NCBI GenBank assembly: GCA_963580455.1
Contig: OY756969.1
Coordinates: 7,827,501 to 7,891,500 of the forward strand
Direction: 5' to 3'
DNA from: Euonymus europaeus
Lineage: Eukaryota > Streptophyta > Magnoliopsida > Celastrales > Celastraceae
DNA length: 64,000 nucleotides
This document shows, one piece after another, positions 45,817 to 63,464 of this stretch (positions are counted from its first letter, which is position 1; every line of letters starts with the position of its first letter). A model generated the notes under the pieces. That model did no database searches and was not told where the DNA came from. It saw nothing but the letters and a program-made list of their open reading frames with translations. A program made the translations under genes and the position numbers.

Positions 45817-46947
45817 ATAGACATTTTGAAGCCTACGTGAAAAGTGAATTGGATGGGTCTTCCAACCATGACCTATAATGGGATTTTGCTTTATCAATTC
45901 CAAAGTCCAAACTCTAGAAAGTAAACAACGCAATTAATAGTGCGTCCGCCCAAGAACACTTGCTTTCTCTACTCATCGTCTCCTCTTTTGCACTCTTCTT
46001 CTTTGCCCACTACCATTTCTATCTCTCTCCCTCCTTTTCTCATCCAGATCCCATGTTTACTCCTCAAGAAGCCCATTACTCCCAATCTTTTGCACCCTTT
46101 GTTCTCATTATCAAATTCCTCAGCTTCAACCAGCCGATTCTCTATCTTTTTTTCCTTTATTCACTTGTCACCGATTATGTCAGAAATACCATACACACCT
46201 CCATGTTTACATTGATCACTTCTAAATCACTGCAATAGGTTGTGTTGTGAGCTTGTGAGTTATGATATATGCTATTTATCTTATTTTTGTGACACCCAAT
46301 AACCCGATCACACAAGGTTAGATAACCTGATAATTTTTAACAAGGTTATCAGTCAGGTCTCTCACCCCTTAAAAATTATCGACTCGGGTCAAGCTAGGTA
46401 GCCTATAATTTGGCTCGATGTACAACCCTAGGTATATGTACCCTAGTGTAATGGAATAATGATTTGGGCCCAAGAGCACCCAAGCTTTAATTTTATGGGA
46501 GGGAGAGACTCCTTCAAACTTGGGGTTGGGCTCATAAAAACGTGCAAACCGTGCTAGCACATGCATCAAAACCGAAGGTAGGCCAACGAGAGGGGATTGG
46601 GTTTTTGTATATATAAGGTCCATATGTTCTTTATCTTTTTCAACTTGCGAATTTTGAGGCTACTTGCATCCTAGGTTCATTGAATGTGGAAATATGACAA
46701 ATTTATAGTCAATTGAGTCAAACTCATGGGACCGTTTGAGTGAAGCCTGCAATATCTGCAACAAGTAAGTCAAACAAAGGTTAGGCTGCAAAAATCAATT
46801 CACTCACTATTTTTTGGGGCTAGTTGGTTGTTGGGCTCTAATATAAATAGAGAGCCTGACTTCAAAGTATAAACATTGGAACAACATAAAATCTTCTATG
46901 CTCTCTTTTTATAGTGTGACCTAGCTACAATAAATGAGGGTTGCATC
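45817..46947. other. Unassigned sequence between element C and a short frame
   Basis: No recognised gene. A pyrimidine-rich stretch at 45950-46200 and a TATAAATAGAGAG at about 46850 are the only marks; the latter could serve the short frame at 46948. Confidence 0.45.
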
Positions 46948-47115
46948 ATGGAAGTGTTTGCCCAAAAATTTGAGACACCAAGCAATTTCACCATAAGGAG
47001 ACTCGTGTATGCCTACCTCGCTGTCTTCCTCATTTACATTTGTTTCATAATATCGGTTTTCAGTTTCTATTACTATTGTGTTGCTTATATACTTGTGACA
47101 TTTATGTATGCTTAG
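46948..47115 (+). CDS. Short hypothetical membrane-type frame (55 aa)
   Basis: ATG at 46948, about 95 bp after a TATAAATAG. The product starts MEVFAQKFETPSNFTIRRLV and carries one strongly hydrophobic segment (LAVFLIYICFIISVFSFYYY) and ends in TAG at 47113. Not recognised. A later ATG frame at 47437 (MEPIETVKASTVRNGGDEIT, about 52 aa, ending in a TA repeat) might be another exon, preceded by TCTATGGTGTAG. Either could be chance. A non-coding reading is as likely. Confidence 0.25.
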   Translation: MEVFAQKFETPSNFTIRRLVYAYLAVFLIYICFIISVFSFYYYCVAYILVTFMYA

Positions 47116-47700
47116 TCAATAAAATTTTATTGCTTATGTATATATGTATCTCTGCTCATATGGTAATAATTACAGGTAATATCTAGGCCAATTGCTTTTC
47201 AGTTTTAACGTAGTTGTTGATGGTAATAACTAGTATTATGTATGACCGTATATTTGTTATATGAAAAATGGTATGCAAATTGTAAAACTCACATGCTCCA
47301 GTGAAATAAGGAATCTGGTTTTGTTATTCCATATTCCAATTGTATTAGGCATATTCTATCTATATTTTGAGAAATCTTAAGGTGAATTTTTGTTAAAATT
47401 TGTACGTATTCATTTCATTAATCTATGGTGTAGAAAATGGAACCTATTGAAACTGTTAAGGCATCCACTGTCCGAAATGGTGGTGATGAAATTACCCTTG
47501 CTTATGTAACAAATTCAACTGGTGTGGCTGCTCCTAACAAAGGTGTTCATGTGGTTACTTCTAATGGAGATGTATCTATATATATATATATATATATAAA
47601 CATATATGTGTGAATGCACATGGGGTGTGGTCAAGAAGTCAATGTGTTGGGGTGATGATGGCGATTCCTATAATTATAAAATAAACAAAGTCTTCAATAG
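47116..47700. other. AT-rich sequence with short frame and SSR
   Basis: Holds the 47437 frame noted with the preceding entry and a (TA)n run at about 47577-47598. Nothing else seen. Confidence 0.4.
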
Positions 47701-48310
47701 CACATGTGATTACAGGTGACAATCCCTTCAATTATGGAATCTGGCGATTGGATTAAATCCAAGAAAGATCATTAGTAGGCATTTTTTATTATTATTAAAG
47801 TCTCATACCATAAGTTAGTATTTTTTTTCAAAAATAATTCATGTCAAACATATAATACTGACTTTTCATTTTTATTATTGGACACTCCTAATTTTTGAGA
47901 AGTCACGGGTCATGCAAAAACAAAATTTCTTATTCATGGGTTTCATTTCTGTGACTCTACACCATTCCCGTGACTCTACACTTCTACTCGTGATTCTATA
48001 CCTCACCTCACCTGTGAATTTTTGCCTTTCTATAAAAAAAACTAAGACGAAAATAGAGAGAAGGGAGAGAAAAGAAAGGAGAGGAAGAAAGGGAGAAAAA
48101 GAAAAAAGCTAGGAAATTAGGAAATCATTATCATTACTACAACCTCTCAACCACTCGTGCTTTACTTTCATCATCTCTGGTTCATCATCTCAAGCTCACC
48201 GTCACCATAAGTGACCATTCTTCACAAATCCACCCTAGTGTTATCCTTTCGCCTAAAGTCAACATCCATCGCCATCATTAACCATCCTCCAGCCTCGTGA
48301 TCTTCTAGTT
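47701..48310. repeat. Second copy of the dispersed repeat found at 5735-6260
   Basis: Shares with 5735-6260 the words GGATTAAATCCAAGAAA, ACCATAAGTTAGTATTTTT, CTAAAGTCAACATCCATCGCC (similar), and TCTAGTTTTGGTA at its right end. Both copies follow a TA microsatellite. No coding content. The copia LTR starts soon after. Confidence 0.55.
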
Positions 48311-48329
48311 TTGGTATAGTTTGTAAGCA

Positions 48330-49273
48330 ATATGTATGTGCCATTACACTTGAACAATGTAATTTTCTAATTTAGGATAGCTAGGATCCACAATAAGATA
48401 GAATGCAAGTTAAGTGAGATCTGAAGATCAAATGAAGATGTCATAGAACTTGCATGTAGCCTACATGGGCTGACAGCAATTTTAGGTAACTTGCATGTAG
48501 TTTTCATGAGTTGAGTGTGATTTCAGGTAACCAACATGTAGCCTACATGAGCATCAGGGTTTTTGAAAACTTGCATCTTGAATTTACATGATGTATTTTT
48601 CTATGGATATTGATAACTGATTTTATTTAATTAATTGATTTAGAAAAATTGATTGATTAGAATGAAATCAAGTTTGTTTTAGGAATAATGATCTCTCCTT
48701 ATTAAGAGTTATATTTTTCCTAATTTAGAGATAATCATCTCCTCACTTCAAGAAAGTCTTTCCGTGTTTTTATGGCATTGATTCCAAAGACTAGAACACA
48801 ATCTTTTCCTATTTTCGTGGGTCAATATTATACATATCTTTTAGGCCATCAATTAGGAATTTCTTGGTTCCTACATATGTCATATATATTGCCTTTGCAA
48901 ACCAAATAATCCGAGCCTATTCTGAACTGTTTCATGTTTCCTTGAGCAAGTTTTTTATTTTGATAAAATTCACGCATTTTTGCTTTGCACTTTGACGACA
49001 TTCTTGTGTGTTCTCGGAGCTTGAAGATTTCAGTGCGACTTTCGGGCATCGTGTGGAAGAATCTACTTATGGTTAGGTGTATCAAGTGATTCAAGCAAGA
49101 AATTAGTGTAGGTGATATGAATCCTAGATCTAGGGATATTCTTGTAACATTTTTGTGATAGTGGATTGCTTCAAAGGTTGGTGGCTTCAGACACCCGAGG
49201 TTTTTTCGTGGATTGGATTTTCCTCGTAAATATTGTGTGTCACTCTATATCTTTTTTAGTATTCCGATTTTCA
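48330..49273 (+). repeat. Copia (SIRE-like) 5' LTR, left border uncertain
   Basis: Ends TTTTCA at 49273, directly before ATTGGTATCGGAGG, a decayed copy of the initiator-Met primer site TGGTATCAGAGC. Repeats of AACTTGCATGTAG and CCTACATG lie at 48450-48560. The U5 side resembles the remnant at 19470-19655. No second copy is in the window, so the start is a guess. Confidence 0.55.
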
Positions 49274-49425
49274 ATTGGTATCGGAGGAGGTCACTCTACG
49301 TGTTAACTGAAGATCCTTAGTTATAATGGATACTAATCGTGATAGGAACAAGGCTCCGTTTTTCAATGGTGAGCACTATACCTACTGGAAGGCTAGAATG
49401 CGAATTTACATGAAACTAGCGTTTT

Positions 49426-49452
49426 ACCCGTGCGTTGCAGCGGGATACGGGT
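49426..49452 (-). other. Helitron 3' subterminal hairpin
   Basis: Six-base perfect arms ACCCGT/ACGGGT around a 15-base loop, the expected place for the termination hairpin just inside CTAG. Confidence 0.8.
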
Positions 49453-51679
49453 ATTTGAAGCCAAAATCAATGATCCCATAGCCTAACTCTAATGAAAGCA
49501 ACAAATCATCATTTGTAGACAATGCATCAATATTAGAAGTCAATGTATTTCCTCAAAAAAGGAATGGGTAACATTAATATCCTCGCAAGTGTCATCCGTT
49601 TATGCTCAGTAATACTATCAGAGTTTAAAAAGCCAACCAACTTGTGTGGCCTTTAAGTTATTAATGCAATCAATAAATTTACCTATACATAAGCAAAGGG
49701 AATATCACTCTTTGAAAGAATGGGTAACATTAATATCCTTGCAACTTGCAAGTGTCGACATCTGTTGAAGCTCATCAATATTATCAAAATTGAAAGGACT
49801 AACCACCTTGTGTGGCCTTCAAGCAGGCTGATGAAATCCAAGTAATTTACCTAAAAAATAAGCAAAGGTATAACATTGTTTGAAGCTCCAATTTATTAGT
49901 TTTGATATCTCCAACAAATTTCTTGTGTTCTTATGGTTAAGATAATCACCAAAGTACAAAGTTAAAGTCTGCATCAATAATTTTAAGTTTCTCATCCAAG
50001 AACTTATGTAGTGGAACGAAACAAACATTACATCCTTATATAGGATCCAATATCACTGAGTGTTCATTTTAGTTTCCCATCTATGAACATCTTGTGATAA
50101 ATGTCATCTTGAAACACAGTTTGCTAGAAATTTACTTAATGCAACCTCTTGTTAAAGAAGAGTCAATAACACGTTTATCTTGTCATTTTGATCTTTTTCA
50201 ACAATTTTAATCATATAATCTATTGCCATCATAAACCCTGATTACAGAAGGGCAGAAAATTGAAGATTATAATTAGCCAATTCAAAGGGAGGAATTAGCC
50301 TAAAACAACAACCAAAATAGAGAAACTTAGAGACAGTGCAATATGTTTGTAAGCGTTTTTGACCCGATATATGCCAAAGAAGAGGCAGGAATTTGAAGCA
50401 AGAAACATGTAAATCAGAGGAGCTAAATGGCAAAAAATCAAGAAACCAAGGAAGATTGGAGATAAGCATATGTATAAAATCTGCAAGCACAACAGCATCC
50501 AAGAAAGGTCAAAGAAGGGCAGCAAATTGAAGATGATAAATTGCTAATTCGAAGGGAGAAATTAGAGGCACATAGACAGCATGTTCTTTCACACGGTTAG
50601 AGAAACTGAAACATGTTTCTAATTTCGCGAGATAAACAAAACTATATTAGGGAGAAAGGAATCCAACTATGGAGAAGAAAATTACCGGAAGGTGATGCAG
50701 AACTCTCGAAATCTTGATGAATTTGTGAAGGATTTTGCAAAGCAGGAGCTACACAGTTTGGGAGGTCAATTTGTACACAGACCAAGGCCAGAAACTAAGA
50801 GTAATCGTAGCAGTGAGCTCAACCATCTGTAATATAATTTACCAGCTGCCCACAAAAAATCCAACGAAAAGGAATTTTAAGAAAAGATACATAATGCAAT
50901 TGGTAGTCATCAAAGAAAGAAACGTTACTTGTTAACATATCTTGCAAGAGAAGAAGAGAGCAATTTCAAACTGAAATCATTGCGACCAATTTTTTTTAAT
51001 AAATGACACGAAGTTACATGTCTATCTTACAATGCTAAAGGGTTGACTATGGTAAAAATCTGCAAAAACTTAGTTTAGAATACTGATAAAAAATGCTTCA
51101 ATATGTTTTTAACATAGTTTCCAGACATTGGTGAAATATGAGGGGGGAAAAAACAAACTGAAATGCCCACAAAGAATAGCTCAATAAACAAACTGTGCCT
51201 GGCTTCCAATTTCTTGAGAATATTTGTTGTCACATTTGGATCAAGTTCTTAAACTTCTAGCGCACGGGCCCCTTTGAATCCTGCTTTTTAAACCAATTTA
51301 TGGCCTAAACCAAACTTGCACATGCATAACATAACTTTTAATTTAGGGAGAACCTAACTCATTGAAAGTGTACTGAAAGGATATATGATGTATTTCTTGT
51401 CATAATATGGGAGAGAAAGAATTCATATACTCAATTTGGGTCCTCCAATTCTATCGAGACATATAATAACACATTGATAAATAGAGACATACTTGTATGG
51501 TCCCCTGCATCAGAAAAAAAATTAGTTTTACTGATGATATCAATTGGATTGTTCTTGGTGGCAACCACAACCATGGTTTTAGATGATTATGTTGCTCTAA
51601 ATTTGATATCCTATAACGTAGTATTCTTAAAGCAAGCAATTAAGTTTATGAGGAAATAAAGGAAACAATTTTAAATACT

Positions 51680-52090
51680 TACAGCATCTGAGGTGTCAGT
51701 TTGAGAGTCATCATTTGACTCAACTTAATTCTTTTGAGCAGCATATAAGTCATTCTTGGCTGCAGCTGCTTGCAAATTCTTGGATGTCACTGTTAAAATA
51801 TGTGCAAACATCCTCTCAGACATATCATACAAAGAAAACTATTAATATACCAAGAGATAACAGGAGCAAAAATGCTTTCATGTCCTAAAGATATCCTTAC
51901 CTCCTCATCATTAGAATCACCATCTGAAGTTTTTTGAACTGCTTACAGGTTTCACTTTATTTGCAGGTTCCTGATGCAAACAAAATAACAAAAAGGATTA
52001 ATAGCTTGCACGCGTAGGTAGGAAGGACAACTATTAATTAAATGCTCACCACAGCAGAAGATGATTCCTCACTACCAGCTATTAACCAAT
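51680..52090 (-). pseudogene. Possible captured exons of a Ser/Glu-rich (nucleolar-type) gene in the Helitron
   Basis: Minus strand pieces with splice-like borders: GSEESSSAV before GTGAGC (about 52050), EPANKVKPV after TTGCATCAG (about 51970), a shifted KTSDGDSNDEE before GTAAGG (about 51910), and KNLQAAAAKNDLYAAQKN then ESNDDSQTDTSDA before GTAAGT (about 51685-51790). The style is that of acidic Ser-rich nucleolar phosphoproteins, but the segments are short and broken, and chance is possible. Confidence 0.35.
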
Positions 52091-53339
52091 TATTATTAAC
52101 AACAGAAGGAAAAAAGGTATGGATAAATTAAAAAATGCGTGGTTAACCCGATGAATATTCTACAGTCATTAATGAGAGGAACTCTACATATTATCCTCTT
52201 GCAGATCAGTCTAAAAGCACGTAAAACGCAAGCTAGCATTAAAAAAATATAAGCATCATCATTTGTCACCCAGTCTTAACAGTTGTAGAGGGCAACAAAT
52301 ATGAAAATAGAAAAAGTAGCCGGGGTGATAATCAAGGAAAACCATAACCTCTAAAACCATCTAAATAGGCTGACAAAACTGTGATGGTTTCAAAAATAAG
52401 TAGAAGAGACCTGTAATTTAACCTGCAAATAATAGCCAGTAATCAAATTCTCTTAACGAACCCAGGGAAAACATAGATAGAGATAGACCAAAGGACCCAA
52501 AAAACTTTAGCGATTGCAAACGTGAACACAAAGAGACCAAATAGTTTCAAACTCACCTTTATGGGTTAGAAGATGCAGTAAGACATGAACATAGTTTTAA
52601 GAGCTTCAAATTTTTAGATAGCATAGAGGTTTGCTAAATACTTCAGACTGCTATTTACAGTGTTCAAACAGAACAATGAGAAATGTACAATAGCAATAAT
52701 TTTTTGCTGCTGCCCTCTCTCCACTCTTTTTTGAGGAACCTATTTGTGCTTGCAATGGCTAAAAAAAGGTAAATTCAAAAGTGCAGAGTATATAAAAGAA
52801 ACTGTAACTCCAAATCAAGAACGAACATATTTAACAATTGCATATCTTAGTATAAGCACATACACCAGGCTCCATATCAACGTTCATCATGATGTCAAAA
52901 TGCTTTCACTGCTTATGATGCCAATAACTTTGGCAAGAATTTCATGATCCTTTTGAGCCTTTCCTTGAAGAAAATGTTGACATACACTTACGTAAGATCA
53001 GAAAAACCATTGCATTGCTGTTTGATGAAGTCAGCTATCAACACCGAGCTTGACCTTCTAGGTCATAATTAATGTGCATTAATATATAATTTAACTGATA
53101 ATGACTATCAAAACATAGACTCAAACGTTGCGATATGAATTAATACAAAGATTATAAATAATTATTGAAATTAAGGAGCTCATGGACTGGCAGAACTAAC
53201 ACACATATTATAAATAACTTTTAGGCATCACTTTCATGTTACTTGCAAGCAGAACAGTATAGATAGATGACTTGCAGGGAGAAACAAATTGTTTTTGTAA
53301 TTGATGCATGCTTTCCCCTATGACTTTAAAGAAAACTAC

Positions 53340-53407
53340 CTCTGCCAGTCTATTAATCCCTGCAGAGGTTCTCCTGTGGGTGTTTGTCTTTTACGGGGTT
53401 CAGTTTC
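53340..53407 (-). pseudogene. Captured exon-like segment in the Helitron
   Basis: A 68-base open segment flanked by TTGAACAG and GTAGTT on the minus strand. It codes ETEPRKRQTPTGEPLQGLID followed by WQR. An upstream segment at about 53510-53580 ends CACAAG before GTAAAT and can join in frame. The source gene is not recognised. Confidence 0.35.
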
Positions 53408-56080
53408 CTGTTCAATAAATTTAAATTAGAATCCAACATAGAAAAGTATCCCCATTTTGGACATCTTAAATTAGTGGTGAAAGCCTAAGGAATACAACAT
53501 TTACCTTGTGTTGTGGGAGTAGTGTGAGCTTCAAGCTCCAGGGTGGGGTACACATGATTAGTTCCAATTTGTTTACTACATGGCATGCCTCTGCACCTAC
53601 ATACAGCCATACACATGATTGAATGACATGCAGTCATACAAATTCTAGGTTTCACACAAACTAATTCCAAAACCCATAAGAAAAGTTGACAATTACAGAG
53701 AGTTAGGAGTTGTCCTCCCATAACCCATAAGAAAAAGCTATCAAAACATCAATGGGAATGAGGATAACACCCTAGATAAGTGGCTAAATCATGAATAATA
53801 GTACAAAAGACATGTCAATGCTATCAACAAAAGTCTGAATCATCATAATACTACGATAATGACAACCACATACTACGGTCATGGGCAAAGAACAAACCAG
53901 AGAACCAATGGAAAATAAGGCACCTAAAAAAGTCACGGACAATCGCCGATCTCTCAGAATTGAACAAAATCCACGGGAACAGAACTCACCCGATCCAGCA
54001 AATAGAGAAATGCTCGAGGTTGGAACAAGCTGAGAAATAAAAAAGATCGCCACTAACGATTGGACAGAATCAGGAATTGCAAAGGTAAGTAGAACCTGCT
54101 AAAAGGAAGAAACAAAGGTTTTACAAAGAATAGAAGAATCGCCGATCTCTCATAATCGAACAATAGCCATGTACACAAAACTCACCCGATCAAGAAAACA
54201 AAGAAGCATGAAGCAACGAAAGTGAAAAATATGCGAAATCACCAAAACCCAGCCCGAACACTAGTGACGGTAGCAACAGGAGAGAGAAAGCAAAGGCACA
54301 TGAAACAAAAAGACTGCAAAATACATGTCAAAACATTGCGATTACGGTCGTGAAGAGATAATGATGCCCCAAAACCAGATGTACAAACCGACTCTGGGGA
54401 AATCGGTGACGTAGGTGAAGGTCATAGAGTGAGTACGGTGTCGTTCTGTGGGAGGAGTTGGAGATTGCAGAACACGCACGGTGAGGAAGGAGGTGGGCGG
54501 AACGACGGAAACATCAGAACGACGGAAACATCAGACATTAGCGTTAAGATCAATTGTGCGAATACATAGGAAGTCGCAACTCGCCGCCAGGAGAGACTCT
54601 TCTTCCAGCTTTATATATAAGTAATAGATCTTTTGATGAGTGTGTTTGGATCTCGATAGTTCGTGGATGGACATCACCAACTATAGAGGATGAAGAGAAG
54701 AAGATCATTATTAAATCAACAACATCTTGGACAACTGCTGAGCGTGACAGTATAGGCTGGAACAATCGGGCACTGAATGCTATGTTCGCTAGTGTATGTC
54801 TTGAAAAATTTAGACGGATTGCAAATTGTGAGATAGCAAAAGAAACATGAGATATTCTAGAAGTTACACATGAGGGTACACCGGTAGTGAAATTTTCAAA
54901 ATTACATAAACTAATGACTTCTTTTGAGATGTTACAAATGAAGGAAGATGAGAATTTTGATCATTTTTATGCCAAGTTGAATGATATAGTGAATTCCATA
55001 TTTGCACTCTGTGACCAACTATCACCCTCCAAAATAGTTCAGAAAATTCTATGTTCCCTGCCATACTAGTTTCAAGCTTAGGTGGCTGCCATTGAAGAAA
55101 GTAAGAATGTTGACATACTCAAGGTAGAGGAACTTGTGGGTTCTTTAAAAGCATATGAAGTAAATTTTCAGGTTCCTAAAAAGCTGAAAGGAGTTACTTT
55201 GAAGTCTAGTCAAGAGGACTTAGATGATGACATGGAGAGTTTGGTCTTATTAGCCAAAAATTTCAAAAAATATATCAAACTGAAAAAGGGAAAGACTAGT
55301 CTTCCAAACAAGGCTAATTTCAAATCAAAAATTGAGACGAAAGCGAAGTCATCCAAAGATACTTTTCAATGTTATAAATGACACGGTTTTAGCCATATGT
55401 CACATGAGTGTGCAAAGAAAAAGAAGAACAATATGTGAATGAAGGCAACATTCAGTGAGAGTGAAAGTGACAATGAAGAAGGCAAGTTTGATGATGACAA
55501 CAACACACTGGTTGCATTCACTGGTTCGATGCATGTGGAATTGAATTTTGAGTCTGACGCTGAATTGAGTGAAGATTTGAATACTGTTGATCTTCAAGAT
55601 GCTTATAATAAGCTAGTGATATCTTTTGGAAAAAGTTAGAAGTCCAAACTACAATTACAAACCAAGCTGCAAGAAAGAATGGCTCGTGAAGCTGAATTAA
55701 TCACTAGTCTTGAGGGGATGCAAAAGCACCGAGATCATGATCAAGATGAAATACAACAATTATAAGGTATAATTTCTAACTTGCAAAGTAAATTATCCAA
55801 ATATTCCATGTTTCAAACTTTTCAAGTAGGAACCAGTAACTTGGATAGCTTGCTTGGTTTGATGAGACAAGCTGGAATTAGGGATGAAATTGGATATACT
55901 ATTGAGTCTCAACAGGCTGGACAAGAGTTCAAATCGTTTGTTCAAGAGAAAAATCATGAAAATGAAGACATAGGTATTAACTCCAAACAGGTAAATAAAG
56001 GTAAAACTCCTTTATTGGAGTTTGGAAGGCAATTAATCAAAGCACAATCAGGTTTTAGAGTCAGGACGTACTTGCCATCT

Positions 56081-57480
56081 TGACTTTTGGATTTGAACTT
56101 AACAACTGAGTAACAACAGAGAACATCAATGACTAAGAGTCTTTTCTTTAAGAAAGTGTTCAAATTCATCACACCCATAAGAATCTGATAAGTATTCGAA
56201 ACTAACTCGAAGGGGTAAAGTCTAGTAAAGGTGAAAAACTCCTGAAGGAAAGGTCGGAATGGGAGGTGAATCTTGCACTCAGTTAATATGAACACTAGAA
56301 CCTTAATGTATAAGGATGAAGAGTCTCTCTCGTCATCAAAAAGGTATGAATCATATTAGAAAATACGAGAAATCGCAGGGCGACACCTCGAGATAGAACA
56401 CCCGAGGGACTATGCAGCCCCCTCGTGCAATCCAACCCGAAGAGGGGCTGCACAACTCACTTGGGCTACACTTCCCTGAGGAAGAGGGTTGCACGCCTCG
56501 ACCCCTTATGGCTACGATTTCTTTCAAAAAATGATGAAAGGAAAAAAGAAAAAAATACCTCTTGAAGTGCATATCAGAGTAGAGTTGATTTTTGAAGAAA
56601 AGATTATGAGAAATTTTTACAAGTGAACAAGTATTTATAGGAGGAGCAAAGACTCGTAATACTACTAGAAGAAGTGTTTCTTGATGTGAGTGGAAAGCCT
56701 TTAGATTTTTCCTAAAATATTTAGGCTAAATTAAAAGGCTAGGGCTTTTTATGGAGTAAAATACTAAGTTGAATGATAAGCTGAGCTAAATGTATATATG
56801 CAAGTTATCCCTTGGTATGAGATGACAAGGAGAAGGTAGTTCTAACCAATCCCCAAGACGGTTCTAGATTCTCCAATGTCGAAGGAAGTAATGTACAACA
56901 GTTACAAAAGGAGGTTATTGAGACCGATCAATCGACGCACAATTGCTGCATAACCGCTTTCCTCCGGAGACATTATAAATAGATTAAATTGTACGCATTC
57001 ACATCATTCTCTACTCAATAAAAGATCAAACATACCGTGGACATAGACAAGTTACCAAACCACGTATACCTTTGTCTACTTGTATTTACTATTTTCTCTA
57101 CATTCTATGTATTTTACCTTCTGTGCAAATTTAACAATAACATGCATGGTTTGACCCACAAAACGAATCGTCTCTACTTTTTTTGTACATCATTGCAAAA
57201 AATTGATAAAAGTTACAAAAGTTGGTAGAATAAACTAATATTGATTGATTTGGCTGTTTGATAAAACATATGATAGCTTGTACGCGTAAAACTCTTCTTA
57301 ACAAGACCCATCATTTATAACGCTTTCATTTTATTATTAAATTATTTTACATATTTTCAATCATAATTTGACAATTTATGAGCCATCGTGAACTTACGCT
57401 CTATCAAACACAATATTTATTTCAATGTTTGTACGTTATCAAAACTTTTAGTCTACCTCTTGGCAAGCCACCAACAAAAC
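56081..57480. other. Unassigned sequence, probable repeat debris
   Basis: GC-richer part at 56370-56510 with repeats of GGGCTGCAC-like words. TATAAATAGATTAAATTG at about 56966 has the look of an LTR promoter. No gene or borders found. Confidence 0.4.
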
Positions 57481-57796
57481 ATTTTGTCGGTATGCTGAGC
57501 CTTGACTTTTGATTCCCTACCTAGAATTCCAACAGAAAGGGAGGGACTCGTGTTGGACTGTAGCGGAGTAACAATCTCCACTTCTTGCAAACAGAAAATT
57601 CTATGGTTGAGTGAAAATCACAGCTAGCAACACATATATTGGTTTTATTACATACTTCTACCTAGAGGAGTTCGCTACAACACGTCACCAAATTCACGCA
57701 CTAATATCTCCACCACCACCCGCTCACGCTCTTTGTGATTCTTGAATATCTGTTCTCTCTTCCACTATTTCTTCGTCCAACCCAGTTCCCAGATAG
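57481..57796 (+). promoter_or_regulatory. Phytoene desaturase promoter and first leader exon (approximate)
   Basis: The region before the leader intron has a clean pyrimidine-rich leader (TCTGTTCTCTCTTCCACTATTTC) and no strong TATA box in the usual place. The transcription start is not fixed. An ACGTCA word lies near 57680. Confidence 0.4.
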
Positions 57797-57995
57797 GTCA
57801 GTGAAGGAGATTCTATGTTTTATTCTTTGTTGTTTTTTTGGTTTCAATTTTGGATTTTGTGGGAATTATCTCTATTTTGGAATTCTGAGGTTGATGAAGC
57901 ATGAGAAAAGGCGAAATATTGAGAAATGTTACATGGGTTGCTTTTGATTTTTATGAATGATTCTGGGGCGACTACTGATGCGACTCTCTCCGCAG
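57797..57995 (+). other. Likely intron in the 5' leader of phytoene desaturase
   Basis: CCCAGATAG|GTCAGTG donor and CTCTCCGCAG|GGTCG acceptor, 60 bases before the ATG. T-rich interior. Inferred from signals only. Confidence 0.5.
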
Positions 57996-58055
57996 GGTCG
58001 TTGAGAGTTGAAGGAATCTTTTGAAGACTGACTTGGGAACTGGGTTTCTGAAGAG

Positions 58056-63464
<5,409 letters not shown>

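Larger units (their letters stand above)
49416..54628 (-). mobile_element. Helitron (5.2 kb), non-autonomous
   Basis: On the minus strand it begins TCTATTACTTATATATAAAG and ends with a hairpin (ACCCGT...ACGGGT, 49426-49452) 10 bases before CTAG. Insertion is between A and T without duplication: AAAAGA|TTTCATG is restored when it is removed, and the copia gag frame resumes exactly. No Rep or helicase motif was seen, so it depends on another copy. It has internal duplications and at least one exon-like segment with splice signals. Confidence 0.88.
49326..56080 (+). pseudogene. Copia gag (SIRE/Maximus-like), split by a Helitron and truncated
   Basis: First part 49326-49415: MDTNRDRNKAPFFNGEHYTY then WKARMRIYMK. 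After the Helitron the frame goes on at 54629 with SFDECVWISIVRGW. Then come a UBN2-type gag region (LHKLMTSFEMLQMKEDENFD, HFYAKLNDIVNS), DDDMESLVLLAKNFKKYIKL and the zinc knuckle CYK*HGFSHMSHEC, in which the second Cys codon is TGA (55378-55380). An acidic stretch (SESESDNEEGKFDDDNNTLV) follows. Stops also lie at 54848 and 55067. The piece ends without protease, integrase or RT at about 55980-56080. Family assignment rests on gag style. Confidence 0.8.

Noticed and set aside
46369..46623. Minus-strand 84-aa frame
   Set aside because: No family resemblance, no promoter or splice context; left as unassigned.
57735..57947. 70-aa protein upstream of PDS
   Set aside because: It spans the likely leader exon and intron of PDS and has no family match.
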